The notes under the pieces: generated by a model
Database searches by the model: none
What the model saw: only the letters and a program-made list of their open reading frames with translations
Told to the model about the DNA's origin: nothing
Shown: positions 1 to 7,172 of the stretch, piece by piece
Layout of the letters: each line of letters begins with the position of its first letter
Numbering within the stretch: position 1 is the first letter of the stretch
Assembly: GCA_937871605.1 (NCBI GenBank)
Contig: CALMRM010000035.1
Location: 2,685 to 14,574 of the forward strand
DNA from: an uncultured Terriglobus sp.
GTDB lineage: Bacteria > Acidobacteriota > Terriglobia > Terriglobales > Acidobacteriaceae
Reading direction: 5' to 3'
Length of the DNA stretch: 11,890 nt
Position numbers and translations under genes: made by a program

Positions 1-960
1 GCCCGTACCTGTGTCGTTCACGTAGTAGCGGCTGTTCTGCGCCTGCAGCCGGTAGTAGCTGCGGTTGTCAATGCCCTTGAACGAGAGTGTGGGCCCGCGC
101 TCGTTACCCTCGGCAGTGTGGTTGTACACGACGTCGAGAATCGCTTCCATGCCGGCATCGTGGTACTGCGCCACCATGGCCTTGAACTCCTGCAGGGCAT
201 GGCGTGGGTCTGCAGCGTAGCGCGGCTCCGGCGCAAAGAAGCCGAGGGTGTTATAGCCCCAGTAGTCGGTCAGCTTCAGCGCGCGCAGGTGCGGCTCATC
301 GACAAAGGTATGGATGGGCAGCAGTTCGACGGACGTGACACCCAGCGAACGGATGTATTCCACGACCTCGCGATGCCCCAGCCCGGCATAGGTGCCGCGC
401 AGATGCTCTGGCAGGGCAGGGTGCAGCTTCGTGTAGCCCTTCACGTGCAGTTCGTAAAGAATGGTGTCGTCCCACGGCACGCGGCAGCCGCGCGGCCGGG
501 GCGGTGCGTCGTGCCAGGCAAATGCCGGATCCGTGACCACGCACTTCGGCATGCACGGTGCACTGTCGCGCGTGTCGAAGGTGAGGTCGTCACCCGATTC
601 CAGGATGTACCCAAATATCTCCGGTCCCCACGTTACCGTACCGATATGCGCGGTGGCGTACGGGTCTACCAGCAACTTGTTCGGATTGAAGCGATGGCCG
701 TTGCACGGCTCATACGGGCCATGCACGCGATAGCCGTACACCGCACCGGGACGCAGACCTTCCACGCATCCATGCCAAATGCCGTCCGTACACTCAGGCA
801 TTGTGAGGCGGGCCAGTTCGCGCTCGCCCCCCTCGTCAAAGAGGCAGAGCTCTACTGCGGTGGCATGTTCACTGAAGAGGGAGAAGTTGGTGCTGCTGCC
901 ATCCCAGGTCGCGCCCATGGGCAGGGGCGTGCCGGCGGTCATGTTGTAGGTGTGTGACAT
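1..960 (-). CDS. glgX: Glycogen debranching enzyme GlgX, N-terminal 320 codons (runs off left edge)
   Basis: This is the N-terminal part of a GH13 isoamylase-type debranching enzyme, which hydrolyses alpha-1,6 branches of phosphorylase-trimmed glycogen in the cytosol. The translation begins MSHTYNMTAGTPLPMGATWD, followed by a CBM48-like segment (about residues 10-105: GATWDGSSTNFSLFSEHA, RVHGPYEPCNGHRFNPNKLL). The catalytic barrel then starts (WDDTILYELHVKGYT, VELLPIHTF, DYWGYNTLGFFAP). The first conserved GH13 region is DVVYNH at residues 276-281, followed by TAEGNERGP. The catalytic Asp and Glu lie beyond the window. The frame stays open to base 1, so about 45% of a usual 650-720 residue protein is present. 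The ATG at 960 has a modest AAGG six bases upstream. The gene is separated from polA by 326 bp, so it probably has its own promoter, although I could not identify one. TreX/isoamylase-like relatives are the main alternative. Confidence 0.93.
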   Translation of the reverse strand, partial: MSHTYNMTAGTPLPMGATWDGSSTNFSLFSEHATAVELCLFDEGGERELARLTMPECTDGIWHGCVEGLRPGAVYGYRVHGPYEPCNGHRFNPNKLLVDPYATAHIGTVTWGPEIFGYILESGDDLTFDTRDSAPCMPKCVVTDPAFAWHDAPPRPRGCRVPWDDTILYELHVKGYTKLHPALPEHLRGTYAGLGHREVVEYIRSLGVTSVELLPIHTFVDEPHLRALKLTDYWGYNTLGFFAPEPRYAADPRHALQEFKAMVAQYHDAGMEAILDVVYNHTAEGNERGPTLSFKGIDNRSYYRLQAQNSRYYVNDTGTG

Positions 961-1286
961 GTAACCTTGTGTCTTCCTTTACAGCGACATCCTCAGGCAG
1001 TGGTGCAGTTGCGCACCCGGATAGAGAACGCAATGAGCCCGCAAGTGGTTTTATCGGCGGCTGACAGTGGAACTGAGCGAGTGGTGCGAATCTTCTTCCC
1101 ATGCTTTAGCTGTCTTCAAGCCAAAGTGACACGGTTGGCTGCACTGCGTTGCGCTTACGCGGCACTTCCTGCGACGGGTACCGTCGTGGTAGCCACTCAG
1201 ATTGTTCTGCATGACAGCATTGTCTCATTGCACACACAGTCTGTTTACAGCGAATTTGCCGTAAACAGACCTGTGTCTTGCCTCCG
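961..1286. other. Intergenic region between polA 3' end and glgX 5' end
   Basis: These 326 bases hold no ORF I consider real. Short frames through it have no recognisable domain and no good ribosome site. It contains a strong stem-loop next to the polA stop (1234-1276, listed separately). It also holds a smaller perfect hairpin at 1172-1186, with arms CGACGG/CCGTCG around GTA. The glgX promoter should lie on the minus strand here, but no -35/-10 pair of good quality and spacing was found. Confidence 0.6.
1234..1276 (-). terminator. Strong stem-loop just downstream of polA, no U-tract
   Basis: On the plus strand, GTCTGTTTAC (1239-1248) pairs perfectly with GTAAACAGAC (1261-1270). With one bulged C at 1271 the stem extends by ACACA (1234-1238) against TGTGT (1272-1276), giving 15 pairs. 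The 12-base loop has a possible inner GC/GC pairing. It begins 10 bases after the polA stop. On the polA strand the bases after it (GTGTGCAATG) are not a T-run, so it is not a classical intrinsic terminator. It may be a U-tract-less terminator, an mRNA 3'-end protector or a protein-binding palindrome. The structure is certain; the role is inferred. Confidence 0.5.
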
Positions 1287-4136
1287 CTACTTGGCATCCC
1301 GCCAGTTGGGCCCACGTCCAACCTCGGCCACGATGGGGATGCTCAGCTGGATGACACCCTCCATCTCCTGCTTGACCAGCGCGGCGACCTCATCGGCCTC
1401 AGCCTCGGGCGCGTCGAACAGGAGTTCGTCATGCACCTGCAGCGTCATGCGGGTCTGCAGGTTGCGCTCGCGCAGCGCAGCGTCGATGCGCAGCATGGCC
1501 ACCTTGATCATGTCGGCGGCGGTGCCCTGCAGCGGCGTGTTCACGGCGGTGCGCTCGGCAAAGCCGCGTGCGTTGGGGTTGCGTGACTGAATGTCTGGGA
1601 TAGGGCGGGTGCGCCCGAAGAGCGTGCTTACCTTGCCAGTCTCGCGCGTGCTGGCGATGGTGTCTGCAATAAACGCCTGCACGCCCTTGTAGCGGTCGAA
1701 GTAGGTTTCGATGTAGGTGCGCGCTTCCTTCTGGTCGATACCCAGGTTGGCGGCCAGCCCGAACGGTGAGATGCCGTAGACGATGCCGAAGTTCACGGCC
1801 TTGGCCTGGTTGCGCACGGTCTTGCTCATGGTGGCCGGGTCCACGCCAAAAACCTCCGCTGCGGTGAGCGTGTGGATATCCATGTCGTTGCGGTAGGCGT
1901 GCAGCAAGAGCGCGTCCTGTGAAAAATGCGCCATCAGCCGCAGCTCAATCTGCGAGTAGTCCGCCGAAAGCACCACGTGACCCGGCGACGCAATGAACGC
2001 CGCGCGTATCTCGCGGCCCAACTCCGTGCGGATGGGGATGTTCTGTAGGTGGGGCTGGGGGGACGAGAGCCGCCCGGTGGACGTGCCTACCTGGTTGAAG
2101 GTGGTGTGCACGCGCGACTCGCTGTCCACCAGCAGTGGCAACTGCTCCGTGTAGTTGCTGCGCAGCTTGGCAAGCTGGCGGTGCTCCAACACCCACCGCG
2201 CCACTTCGTGTTTTTCGCCCAGTTCCTCCAGCACGTCCTGCGCTGTAGAAACGACCTTGCCCTTGCCATACTTCAGCGGCTTAGGCAGGTCCATTTTGTT
2301 GAACAGGACATCCCCCAGCTGCTTGGGGCTGTTGATGTTGAAGCGGTGTCCACTCTCCGCATAGACACGCTCGGCCAGGTCGTCCATCATCACGGCCAGC
2401 CGTGCATTCTGGCTGCGCAAGAGGCCGGTGTCGACCCGGCAGCCTGCCTGCTCCATGCGCAGCAGTACCGGCACCAGCGGCAAGTCAATGTCGCGGTAGG
2501 TTTTGTCGAGTTCGGCTTCGGCGACCTGTGGACGCAGATACGTGTTTAGCTGCAGCACCGCGCTGGCGGCCTCTGGCAAGGCAAACGGCGGTGGCTCCTG
2601 CTTCTTCTCGACTGCGGTCAGGGCGCGGTCGTTGAAGCGCGCAGCGACGTCGGCCAGCGTGTGGCTGCCGTGCGTGGGATTAACCAGGTAGCTGTACAGC
2701 ATCACGTCGTCGCGCACATTGGCGATGGCGATGTGCGCTTGTTCGAGCGTGCGCAGGACAGCCTTCAGGTCGTGTACGGCTTTCGGCAGCGCCTCGTCTG
2801 CGAGCGCCTTGCGGACAGGTTCCGCCTCCGGGCTGCAGAGGTCCAGCAGGAGTGCTTTGGATGGGGTTGCGGCGAGGCCTAGCTTGAGCGGTGCCGTGGT
2901 GGAGAAGCTCATGGAGGCGGTGCTGTCTACAGCACCTGCGGGATCCTTCGCTACGCTCAGGATGACGGCGGCTGAAGTGGGTTCGTCAGTCGAAGCACCG
3001 AAGAGGTTGAAGTTGGTTGCGACCGGGTCTGCTTCGTCCGCCTCCGACTCGGGGTCGGCGCTCTCTTCGGCGAGGGCTCGCGCGTCCTCCGGCAGAAACA
3101 GTGCGAGGCCGGTGTCGCTGCCGCGTGCCGCTGTCAGCAGCTCCTGGATGTCCGCAGCGGTAGGCGACAGCACGTATTCCACCTGCTTCGCCTCGGGCGC
3201 TGGCAGATCCTTCAGCAGCGTGGTGAACTCCAACTCGGTGTACAGCGAGCGCAGGGCGGGCAGGTCGCGCTCTCCCGCAGTGCTCATGGCCTCCAGCGAG
3301 TACTCCACCGGCAGGTTGCAGTGAATGGTGACCAACTCCTTAGACAGGAGGACCGTGTCGCGGTTGTTCTCCAGCGACTCGCGATAGGTCTTCTTCTTAA
3401 CGGTAGAGGCACCGTCCAGCGCGGCTTCTACCGTGCCGAACTGCTGGATGAGTTCGACCGAGCCCTTGTCACCGATGCCCGGCGCGCCGGGGATGTTGTC
3501 GATGCTGTCGCCCCGCAGCGCCATCACGTCGATCACGCGCTCTGGTGGCACACCCAGCGTCTCCTCCACCTTGGCCGGGTCCAGGATCAGGTTGTCTTTG
3601 GTGGGATTCAGGATGCTGACGTGCTCCCCCACCAGCTGCATCATGTCCTTGTCGGAGGACACGATGTAAACGTGGTGGCCCTCCTCGGCCAGGCGGCGCG
3701 ACAACGTGCCGATCACGTCGTCCGCCTCAAACCCCTCGTGCCGCAGGATGGGGATGCCGAACGCATCCAGGGCGCGGCGAATGTAGGGCTGCTGCTGCGA
3801 CAGGTCGTCCGGCGTCGCCGCGCGCGTGGCCTTGTAGCCTGCATAGTCGATCTCGTCGAACTGCTGCGTTTTGATGTTGAACTTGCGCACCGTCTTCATG
3901 GCCGCTGCCGCTTCATTGCGGTGCACGGGCGCGCCACCTTCGTAAATGGCGGCAATGTAGTGCGGCGAGAAGTCTTCCCGCAGCTTGTTGATCATGTTGA
4001 TGAACACATAGGTCGCCGCCGTGGGAATGCCGGTGCGCGTGGACATGGGACGCGACCGCTGCATGGCGTGGTAGGCGCGAAAGACGAACGCCATCGTGTC
4101 GAGCAGGTATACGGGTGGCTTTTGGGAAAGAGGCAT
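1287..4136 (-). CDS. polA: DNA polymerase I (5'-nuclease plus polymerase, proofreading site degenerate)
   Basis: The 949-residue protein fills gaps and removes primers in replication and repair. The 5'-nuclease domain spans residues 1-310: D13 in YLLDT, FEADD (136-140), SSDKD (160-164), GDSIDN (209-214). The middle domain (about 315-550) matches the 3'-5' exonuclease fold but lacks the DxE motif (LALFLPED at 344-351) and the YxxxD motif, so proofreading is probably lost, as in Taq. The polymerase domain (about 550-949) is complete: TSTGRLSSP (685-693), motif A D726 in LSADYSQIE, motif B K779 to Y787 (RNQAKAVNFGIVYG) and motif C HDE (902-904). Oddities: a 21-residue insertion near residues 76-96, Glu66 where E. 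coli has Asp63, and a long acidic Ser/Ala-rich loop (355-415) carrying a repeat-derived VILSVAKDPA. The ATG at 4136 has little Shine-Dalgarno, but MPLSQKPPVYLLDT aligns with the family N terminus, so this start is sound. Confidence 0.98.
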   Translation of the reverse strand: MPLSQKPPVYLLDTMAFVFRAYHAMQRSRPMSTRTGIPTAATYVFINMINKLREDFSPHYIAAIYEGGAPVHRNEAAAAMKTVRKFNIKTQQFDEIDYAGYKATRAATPDDLSQQQPYIRRALDAFGIPILRHEGFEADDVIGTLSRRLAEEGHHVYIVSSDKDMMQLVGEHVSILNPTKDNLILDPAKVEETLGVPPERVIDVMALRGDSIDNIPGAPGIGDKGSVELIQQFGTVEAALDGASTVKKKTYRESLENNRDTVLLSKELVTIHCNLPVEYSLEAMSTAGERDLPALRSLYTELEFTTLLKDLPAPEAKQVEYVLSPTAADIQELLTAARGSDTGLALFLPEDARALAEESADPESEADEADPVATNFNLFGASTDEPTSAAVILSVAKDPAGAVDSTASMSFSTTAPLKLGLAATPSKALLLDLCSPEAEPVRKALADEALPKAVHDLKAVLRTLEQAHIAIANVRDDVMLYSYLVNPTHGSHTLADVAARFNDRALTAVEKKQEPPPFALPEAASAVLQLNTYLRPQVAEAELDKTYRDIDLPLVPVLLRMEQAGCRVDTGLLRSQNARLAVMMDDLAERVYAESGHRFNINSPKQLGDVLFNKMDLPKPLKYGKGKVVSTAQDVLEELGEKHEVARWVLEHRQLAKLRSNYTEQLPLLVDSESRVHTTFNQVGTSTGRLSSPQPHLQNIPIRTELGREIRAAFIASPGHVVLSADYSQIELRLMAHFSQDALLLHAYRNDMDIHTLTAAEVFGVDPATMSKTVRNQAKAVNFGIVYGISPFGLAANLGIDQKEARTYIETYFDRYKGVQAFIADTIASTRETGKVSTLFGRTRPIPDIQSRNPNARGFAERTAVNTPLQGTAADMIKVAMLRIDAALRERNLQTRMTLQVHDELLFDAPEAEADEVAALVKQEMEGVIQLSIPIVAEVGRGPNWRDAK
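2941..2966 (-). repeat. Short interspersed palindromic repeat inserted in frame in polA
   Basis: On the polA strand the bases GTCATCCTGAGCG (2966-2954) and TAGCGAAGGATCC (2953-2941) encode VILSVAKDP (residues 391-399). It is an imperfect palindrome: ATCCT and AGGAT outer arms, with GC/GC pairs inside. The opposite strand would read GSFATLRMT. From memory, close variants of this sequence (peptides VILSEAKDL, VILSVAKDL, SFAALRMT) recur many times in acidobacterial and some other genomes. No second copy was seen in this window. It sits in a non-conserved loop and keeps the frame open. Confidence 0.75.
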
Positions 4137-4153
4137 GGCAAGTCAGTACGATG

Positions 4154-4188
4154 CGCAGCCGGGCAGAGTCGCCACCTGCCCGGCTGCG
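4154..4188 (-). terminator. Perfect 13-bp GC-rich hairpin between the protease stop and polA start
   Basis: CGCAGCCGGGCAG (4154-4166) is the exact reverse complement of CTGCCCGGCTGCG (4176-4188), separated by nine bases (AGTCGCCAC). It lies in the 64-bp spacer, 12 bases after the protease stop and 17 bases before the polA ATG on the transcribed strand. The bases that follow (CATCGTACTG) hold no T-run. It may terminate protease transcription without a U-tract, stabilise a processed 3' end, or tune polA translation in a read-through transcript. The structure is certain; the role is open. Confidence 0.55.
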
Positions 4189-4200
4189 TTCGGTCGGTGT

Positions 4201-5820
4201 CTACGCGGCGCGCTTCTTCCGGGTTGGGGCTTTCGTCGTCTTCGTAGCCGTCAACAATCCGGCCAGCGCAGTGCCGTTGGGAGTGCCCAGACCGGTGCAG
4301 GCATCCCAGCCCTTGCCGGCCTTGAAGGCGCCGTTGTTGCCGGATGTAATGTCATGAAAGCCGCTGGCTGAGGCTGAGGCGTAGAGCTTCGGCTGCAGCA
4401 GGCCCAGGGTTGCCTTGCTTTGCGCGTTGATCAGCGCCACCAGCGCCGCCCACAGCGGAGCCACGGCGCTGGTGCCGCCCACCACGATGCTTTCGCCGTC
4501 CACACGCACCTGGTAGCCCGTCGCGGGGTCGGCGTTCCCACTGACATCGGGCACGCCGCGACCAGACTTCGTCGCCGCGATCGCCGACTGCCAGGACGGC
4601 TGTGGGTAGTCCACGCTGATGCCGCCACCGGTTGCGCCTTCGTTGGCAGCGGTCTCGTTCCACACGATTTCTGACGAGATGGCGTTCCCGCTCGCCACCA
4701 GCTTGGTGCCGCCGCAGGCCAGCACATACGGGCTGCTGGCAGGGTAATCCACGTGGCTTTTACCATCGGTCTCGCCGTCGGTGGAGCCGTTGTCGCCTGC
4801 GGCCACTGTCACTGTAATGCCGAGCGCTGCCGCAGACTGGAACGCCGAGTCCATGGCCGAACGCGCCTGCGCGGTCCAGCTCGGCTCTGGGCCTCCCCAG
4901 CTGATGGAGAGCACACTTGGCTTGTTGACAGTATCGTGGACGGCAGTTGTGATGGCATCCACAAACCCCTGGTCGGTGTTTGGAGCGAAGTACACCGCAA
5001 GGTTCGCGCCGGGCGCAGCACTGCCCGCCACGTCGATGTCCAGCATCACCTCGCCATCGGCCCCGCTGGCCGTTGTGGGCGCGTTCTTCGCCTTGTCCAC
5101 CAGCACCGCGGTGACTTTCGGCACGGCAAGGCCAAGCCCTGTGAAGTAGGCCTTGATATCCGCCGCGCGAAAGCCACCGCCCAGCTCAATGAGCCCAATG
5201 GTCTGCCCCTTGGCGCTCCCGGCGGGAAAGTTGTAGAACTCGGCCACCTGCACCGGTGTGTAAGAAGTGTTCGTGGCGCCCGCTTTGGCCGCCACGCGGA
5301 AGTGGGCTTTCGCCACCGGCCGGTTATCCAGCCCCAGCACCGCCTCCACATAGGGGACCAGCTGCTCTGGCAGGTAAATGTCGCCCTCACGCAGCCGTAG
5401 CACCTGCCCGTCTACCGCATGCTGGTACAGCGTCACGCCAAAGGCCTTCTGCAGGTCTGCCAGCGACCCTGTTACAAACACGGTGCGGCGCTCGGGCTCG
5501 GCCTTTGCCTCAAGTCCGAACTCCTTTGCAAACGCCGTCACCGCCTTGACGGCTGCCGGGTCCGCGCCATGTGCCGCGCGAAACTGCGCACGGCTCAGGT
5601 GCGCACCCTCGATGGCCGCCTGCGGCAACTCGCTCTTGCGCCGCACAATGACCGAGACCGTGACCGTACCACGCACCTTGGCCGCTGTCCCTGCCGTGCT
5701 GCCCGGAAATGCGGCCTTCGAGCTGCCGGGCAGAGCTACGCGGGGTTCGCTCGCGAACACGGTCTTCAGGGTTGTCGATTTGCTTGCGGTTCGCTTCTTC
5801 GCTGCTGCTTTGGCCATCAT
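4201..5820 (-). CDS. S53 sedolisin (kumamolisin-like) serine-carboxyl protease with pro-domain
   Basis: The 539-residue protein is an acid-active subtilisin-fold endopeptidase precursor. Residues about 50-165 match the kumamolisin activation domain (TVTVSVIVRRKSELP, LSRAQFRAAHG, FVTGSLADLQKAFGVTL). The catalytic domain follows from about residue 185. Catalytic residues are all present: Glu257 and Asp261 in GEVMLDIDV, oxyanion Asp343 in AAGDNGSTDG, and Ser451 in GGTSAVAP. The calcium-site region FHDITSGNNGAF...GKGWDACTGLG (488-512) is intact. There is no signal peptide: the N terminus is MMAKAAAKKRTASKSTT, and an in-frame TAG at 5848-5850 leaves no upstream start. The C terminus is also basic (TKTTKAPTRKKRAA). 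Two adjacent ATGs exist; AGGA lies 3 bases before the first and 6 before the second (5817), so the second may be used. The gene lies between queA and polA with its own candidate promoter. The family call is firm; substrate and location are unknown. Confidence 0.95.
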   Translation of the reverse strand: MMAKAAAKKRTASKSTTLKTVFASEPRVALPGSSKAAFPGSTAGTAAKVRGTVTVSVIVRRKSELPQAAIEGAHLSRAQFRAAHGADPAAVKAVTAFAKEFGLEAKAEPERRTVFVTGSLADLQKAFGVTLYQHAVDGQVLRLREGDIYLPEQLVPYVEAVLGLDNRPVAKAHFRVAAKAGATNTSYTPVQVAEFYNFPAGSAKGQTIGLIELGGGFRAADIKAYFTGLGLAVPKVTAVLVDKAKNAPTTASGADGEVMLDIDVAGSAAPGANLAVYFAPNTDQGFVDAITTAVHDTVNKPSVLSISWGGPEPSWTAQARSAMDSAFQSAAALGITVTVAAGDNGSTDGETDGKSHVDYPASSPYVLACGGTKLVASGNAISSEIVWNETAANEGATGGGISVDYPQPSWQSAIAATKSGRGVPDVSGNADPATGYQVRVDGESIVVGGTSAVAPLWAALVALINAQSKATLGLLQPKLYASASASGFHDITSGNNGAFKAGKGWDACTGLGTPNGTALAGLLTATKTTKAPTRKKRAA

Positions 5821-5949
5821 GCGTCCTGCTTTCGGTTGGATGCGTTGCTATGTGGTGTGCCTGTGAAGAAGAGAAATGAGGTGGTACCAGTGTGACAGGG
5901 TGTGGGGAGGGTTGGTGTACGCGCCCGGTGCTGGCTTGCGCGTGAGGTC

Positions 5950-5978
5950 TTTCTACGCTTTTTATTCGCCTGAGGCAA
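5950..5978 (-). promoter_or_regulatory. Candidate sigma70-type promoter for the sedolisin gene
   Basis: On the minus strand TTGCCT (5978-5973) is followed after exactly 17 bases by TAGAAA (5955-5950). Each box matches four of six consensus positions. The spacer is AT-rich for this genome (GGCGAATAAAAAGCG). It lies about 130 bases upstream of the protease ATG, inside the 215-bp gap after queA, which has no other visible gene. In a G+C-rich genome such matches can be accidental. Confidence 0.3.
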
Positions 5979-6035
5979 GCGTTATCTTCAGGGCTGGGAG
6001 CCGCTCTGCTTCGCTTCCTGCTGCACGGTGCCCGC

Positions 6036-7109
6036 CTAGCTGAGGAACATACAATCCCCATAGGAAAAGAACCTGTAGCGCTCTTCAACGGCATGCCGGT
6101 AGGCGGCAAGTACAGGCTCATACCCGCCAAATGCGCTGACCAGCATGAGCAGGGTAGAGCGCGGCAGATGGAAGTTGGTCAGGAGCGCGTCCACGAGCTG
6201 GAACTGGTGCCCGGGCTGCAGAAAGATGCTGGTGGTGCCGCTATGCGCTTCCACGCGGCCCGCCTGCGCAAGGTGCTCCAGCGTGCGTGTGGTCGTGGTG
6301 CCCACGGCCACAATGCGGCGACCACCGGCGCGTGCCTGCTGCAGCGCCGTTGCTGTTGCCGCTGGCAGAGAGTAGCTTTCCTCGTGCAGCCGAATGTCCG
6401 CAAGATCGTCGGCCCGCACCGGCTGAAACGTGCCCAGGCCCACGTGCAGGGTGACGTGCGCCACCGCCACGCCGCGCCCGCGGACCGCATCAAGCACGGC
6501 AGGCGTAAAGTGCAGCCCGGCAGTGGGTGCGGCAGCAGAGCCACGCTCTCCGGCATAGACCGTCTGATACCGCTCGCGGTCGTCCTGCACGTCCTCCGCC
6601 GTTCGGTGTATGTACGGCGGCAGCGGAATCTGACCCAGAGCATCAAGCGCGGCGAAGAAGTCACCCACCGGCTGGAATTCAAGGGTGCGCTCGCCAAACT
6701 CACCCGCGTGTGTCACGTCCGCAACCAGCCGGGCCGGTCTCGTGCCGGTCTCAAACACCAGCCGCTCGCCCACGGGCACCTTGCGCCCAGGCTTGACCAG
6801 GGCGCGCCAGCGGTCGCTGCCCAGTGGCTGCGTCAGCAGCACTTCTACCGCACCACTGGGCGCGGGCGAGCCCTTCTGCGTATGCAGCCCCATGCGTCGG
6901 CCCAGCAGCCGCGCAGGGATGACGCGGCTGTCGTTCAACACCAGCAGGTCGCCGGGCCGCAATAGTGACGGGAAGTCTCGAAAGCACCTATCGTGGAACG
7001 CACCGGTGGCACGATCCAGCGTCAGCATGCGCGCGCCATCGCGCTCCACCGGTGGATGCTGTGCAATCAACTCCGGTGGCAACAAAAAATCGAAATCCTG
7101 CACACGCAC
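6036..7109 (-). CDS. queA: S-adenosylmethionine:tRNA ribosyltransferase-isomerase QueA
   Basis: QueA transfers and isomerises the ribosyl part of S-adenosylmethionine onto 7-aminomethyl-7-deazaguanine in tRNA, forming epoxyqueuosine at the wobble base. The translation carries family blocks throughout: PGDLLVLNDSRVIPARLLGR near the N terminus, AAPTAGLHFT, HVTLHVGLGTFQPV, LLTNFHLPRSTLLMLVSAF, and the C-terminal RFFSYGDCMFLS. I set the start at GTG 7109 because VRVQDFDFLLPPELIAQHP aligns residue for residue with the E. coli start MRVTDFSFELPESLIAHYP, giving 357 residues against 356. The open frame runs on to 7301, but that part has no family similarity and overlaps the divergent gene at 7173. 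No Shine-Dalgarno precedes the GTG; a -10-like TACAAT ends 7 bases upstream. No other queuosine gene is in the window. Confidence 0.96.
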   Translation of the reverse strand: MRVQDFDFLLPPELIAQHPPVERDGARMLTLDRATGAFHDRCFRDFPSLLRPGDLLVLNDSRVIPARLLGRRMGLHTQKGSPAPSGAVEVLLTQPLGSDRWRALVKPGRKVPVGERLVFETGTRPARLVADVTHAGEFGERTLEFQPVGDFFAALDALGQIPLPPYIHRTAEDVQDDRERYQTVYAGERGSAAAPTAGLHFTPAVLDAVRGRGVAVAHVTLHVGLGTFQPVRADDLADIRLHEESYSLPAATATALQQARAGGRRIVAVGTTTTRTLEHLAQAGRVEAHSGTTSIFLQPGHQFQLVDALLTNFHLPRSTLLMLVSAFGGYEPVLAAYRHAVEERYRFFSYGDCMFLS

Positions 7110-7116
7110 GGGCTTG

Positions 7117-7122
7117 ATTGTA
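7117..7122 (-). promoter_or_regulatory. -10-like TACAAT 7 bases before the queA GTG
   Basis: The minus strand reads TACAAT at 7122-7117, five of six matches to TATAAT, then CAAGCCC and the GTG. A transcript starting the usual 6-8 bases after the box would begin at or within a base or so of the start codon. No convincing -35 box was found 16-18 bases upstream, which weakens the call. It lies in the 63-bp divergent gap shared with the TIGR03435 gene. Confidence 0.35.
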
Positions 7123-7172
7123 CGTAAGGGGAGAGAAGAGACTCTGTTGCAGCGTGTGAGAGGGTTGGGCTT

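Noticed and set aside
118..957. 279-residue plus-strand open frame opposite glgX
   Set aside because: It is antisense to clear GlgX sequence and shows no domain; it is a shadow of codon bias on the other strand.
1172..1186. Small perfect hairpin CGACGG-GTA-CCGTCG in the polA-glgX gap
   Set aside because: Only six pairs with no T-run; such palindromes are expected by chance in G+C-rich DNA, so I record it only within the gap entry.
3321..4247. 308-residue plus-strand open frame opposite the PolA 5'-nuclease
   Set aside because: Antisense to conserved PolA motifs; no domain and no independent support.
5985..6005. GGCT/AGCC short inverted repeat after queA as a terminator
   Set aside because: Four pairs with a three-base loop and no T-run; too weak to call.
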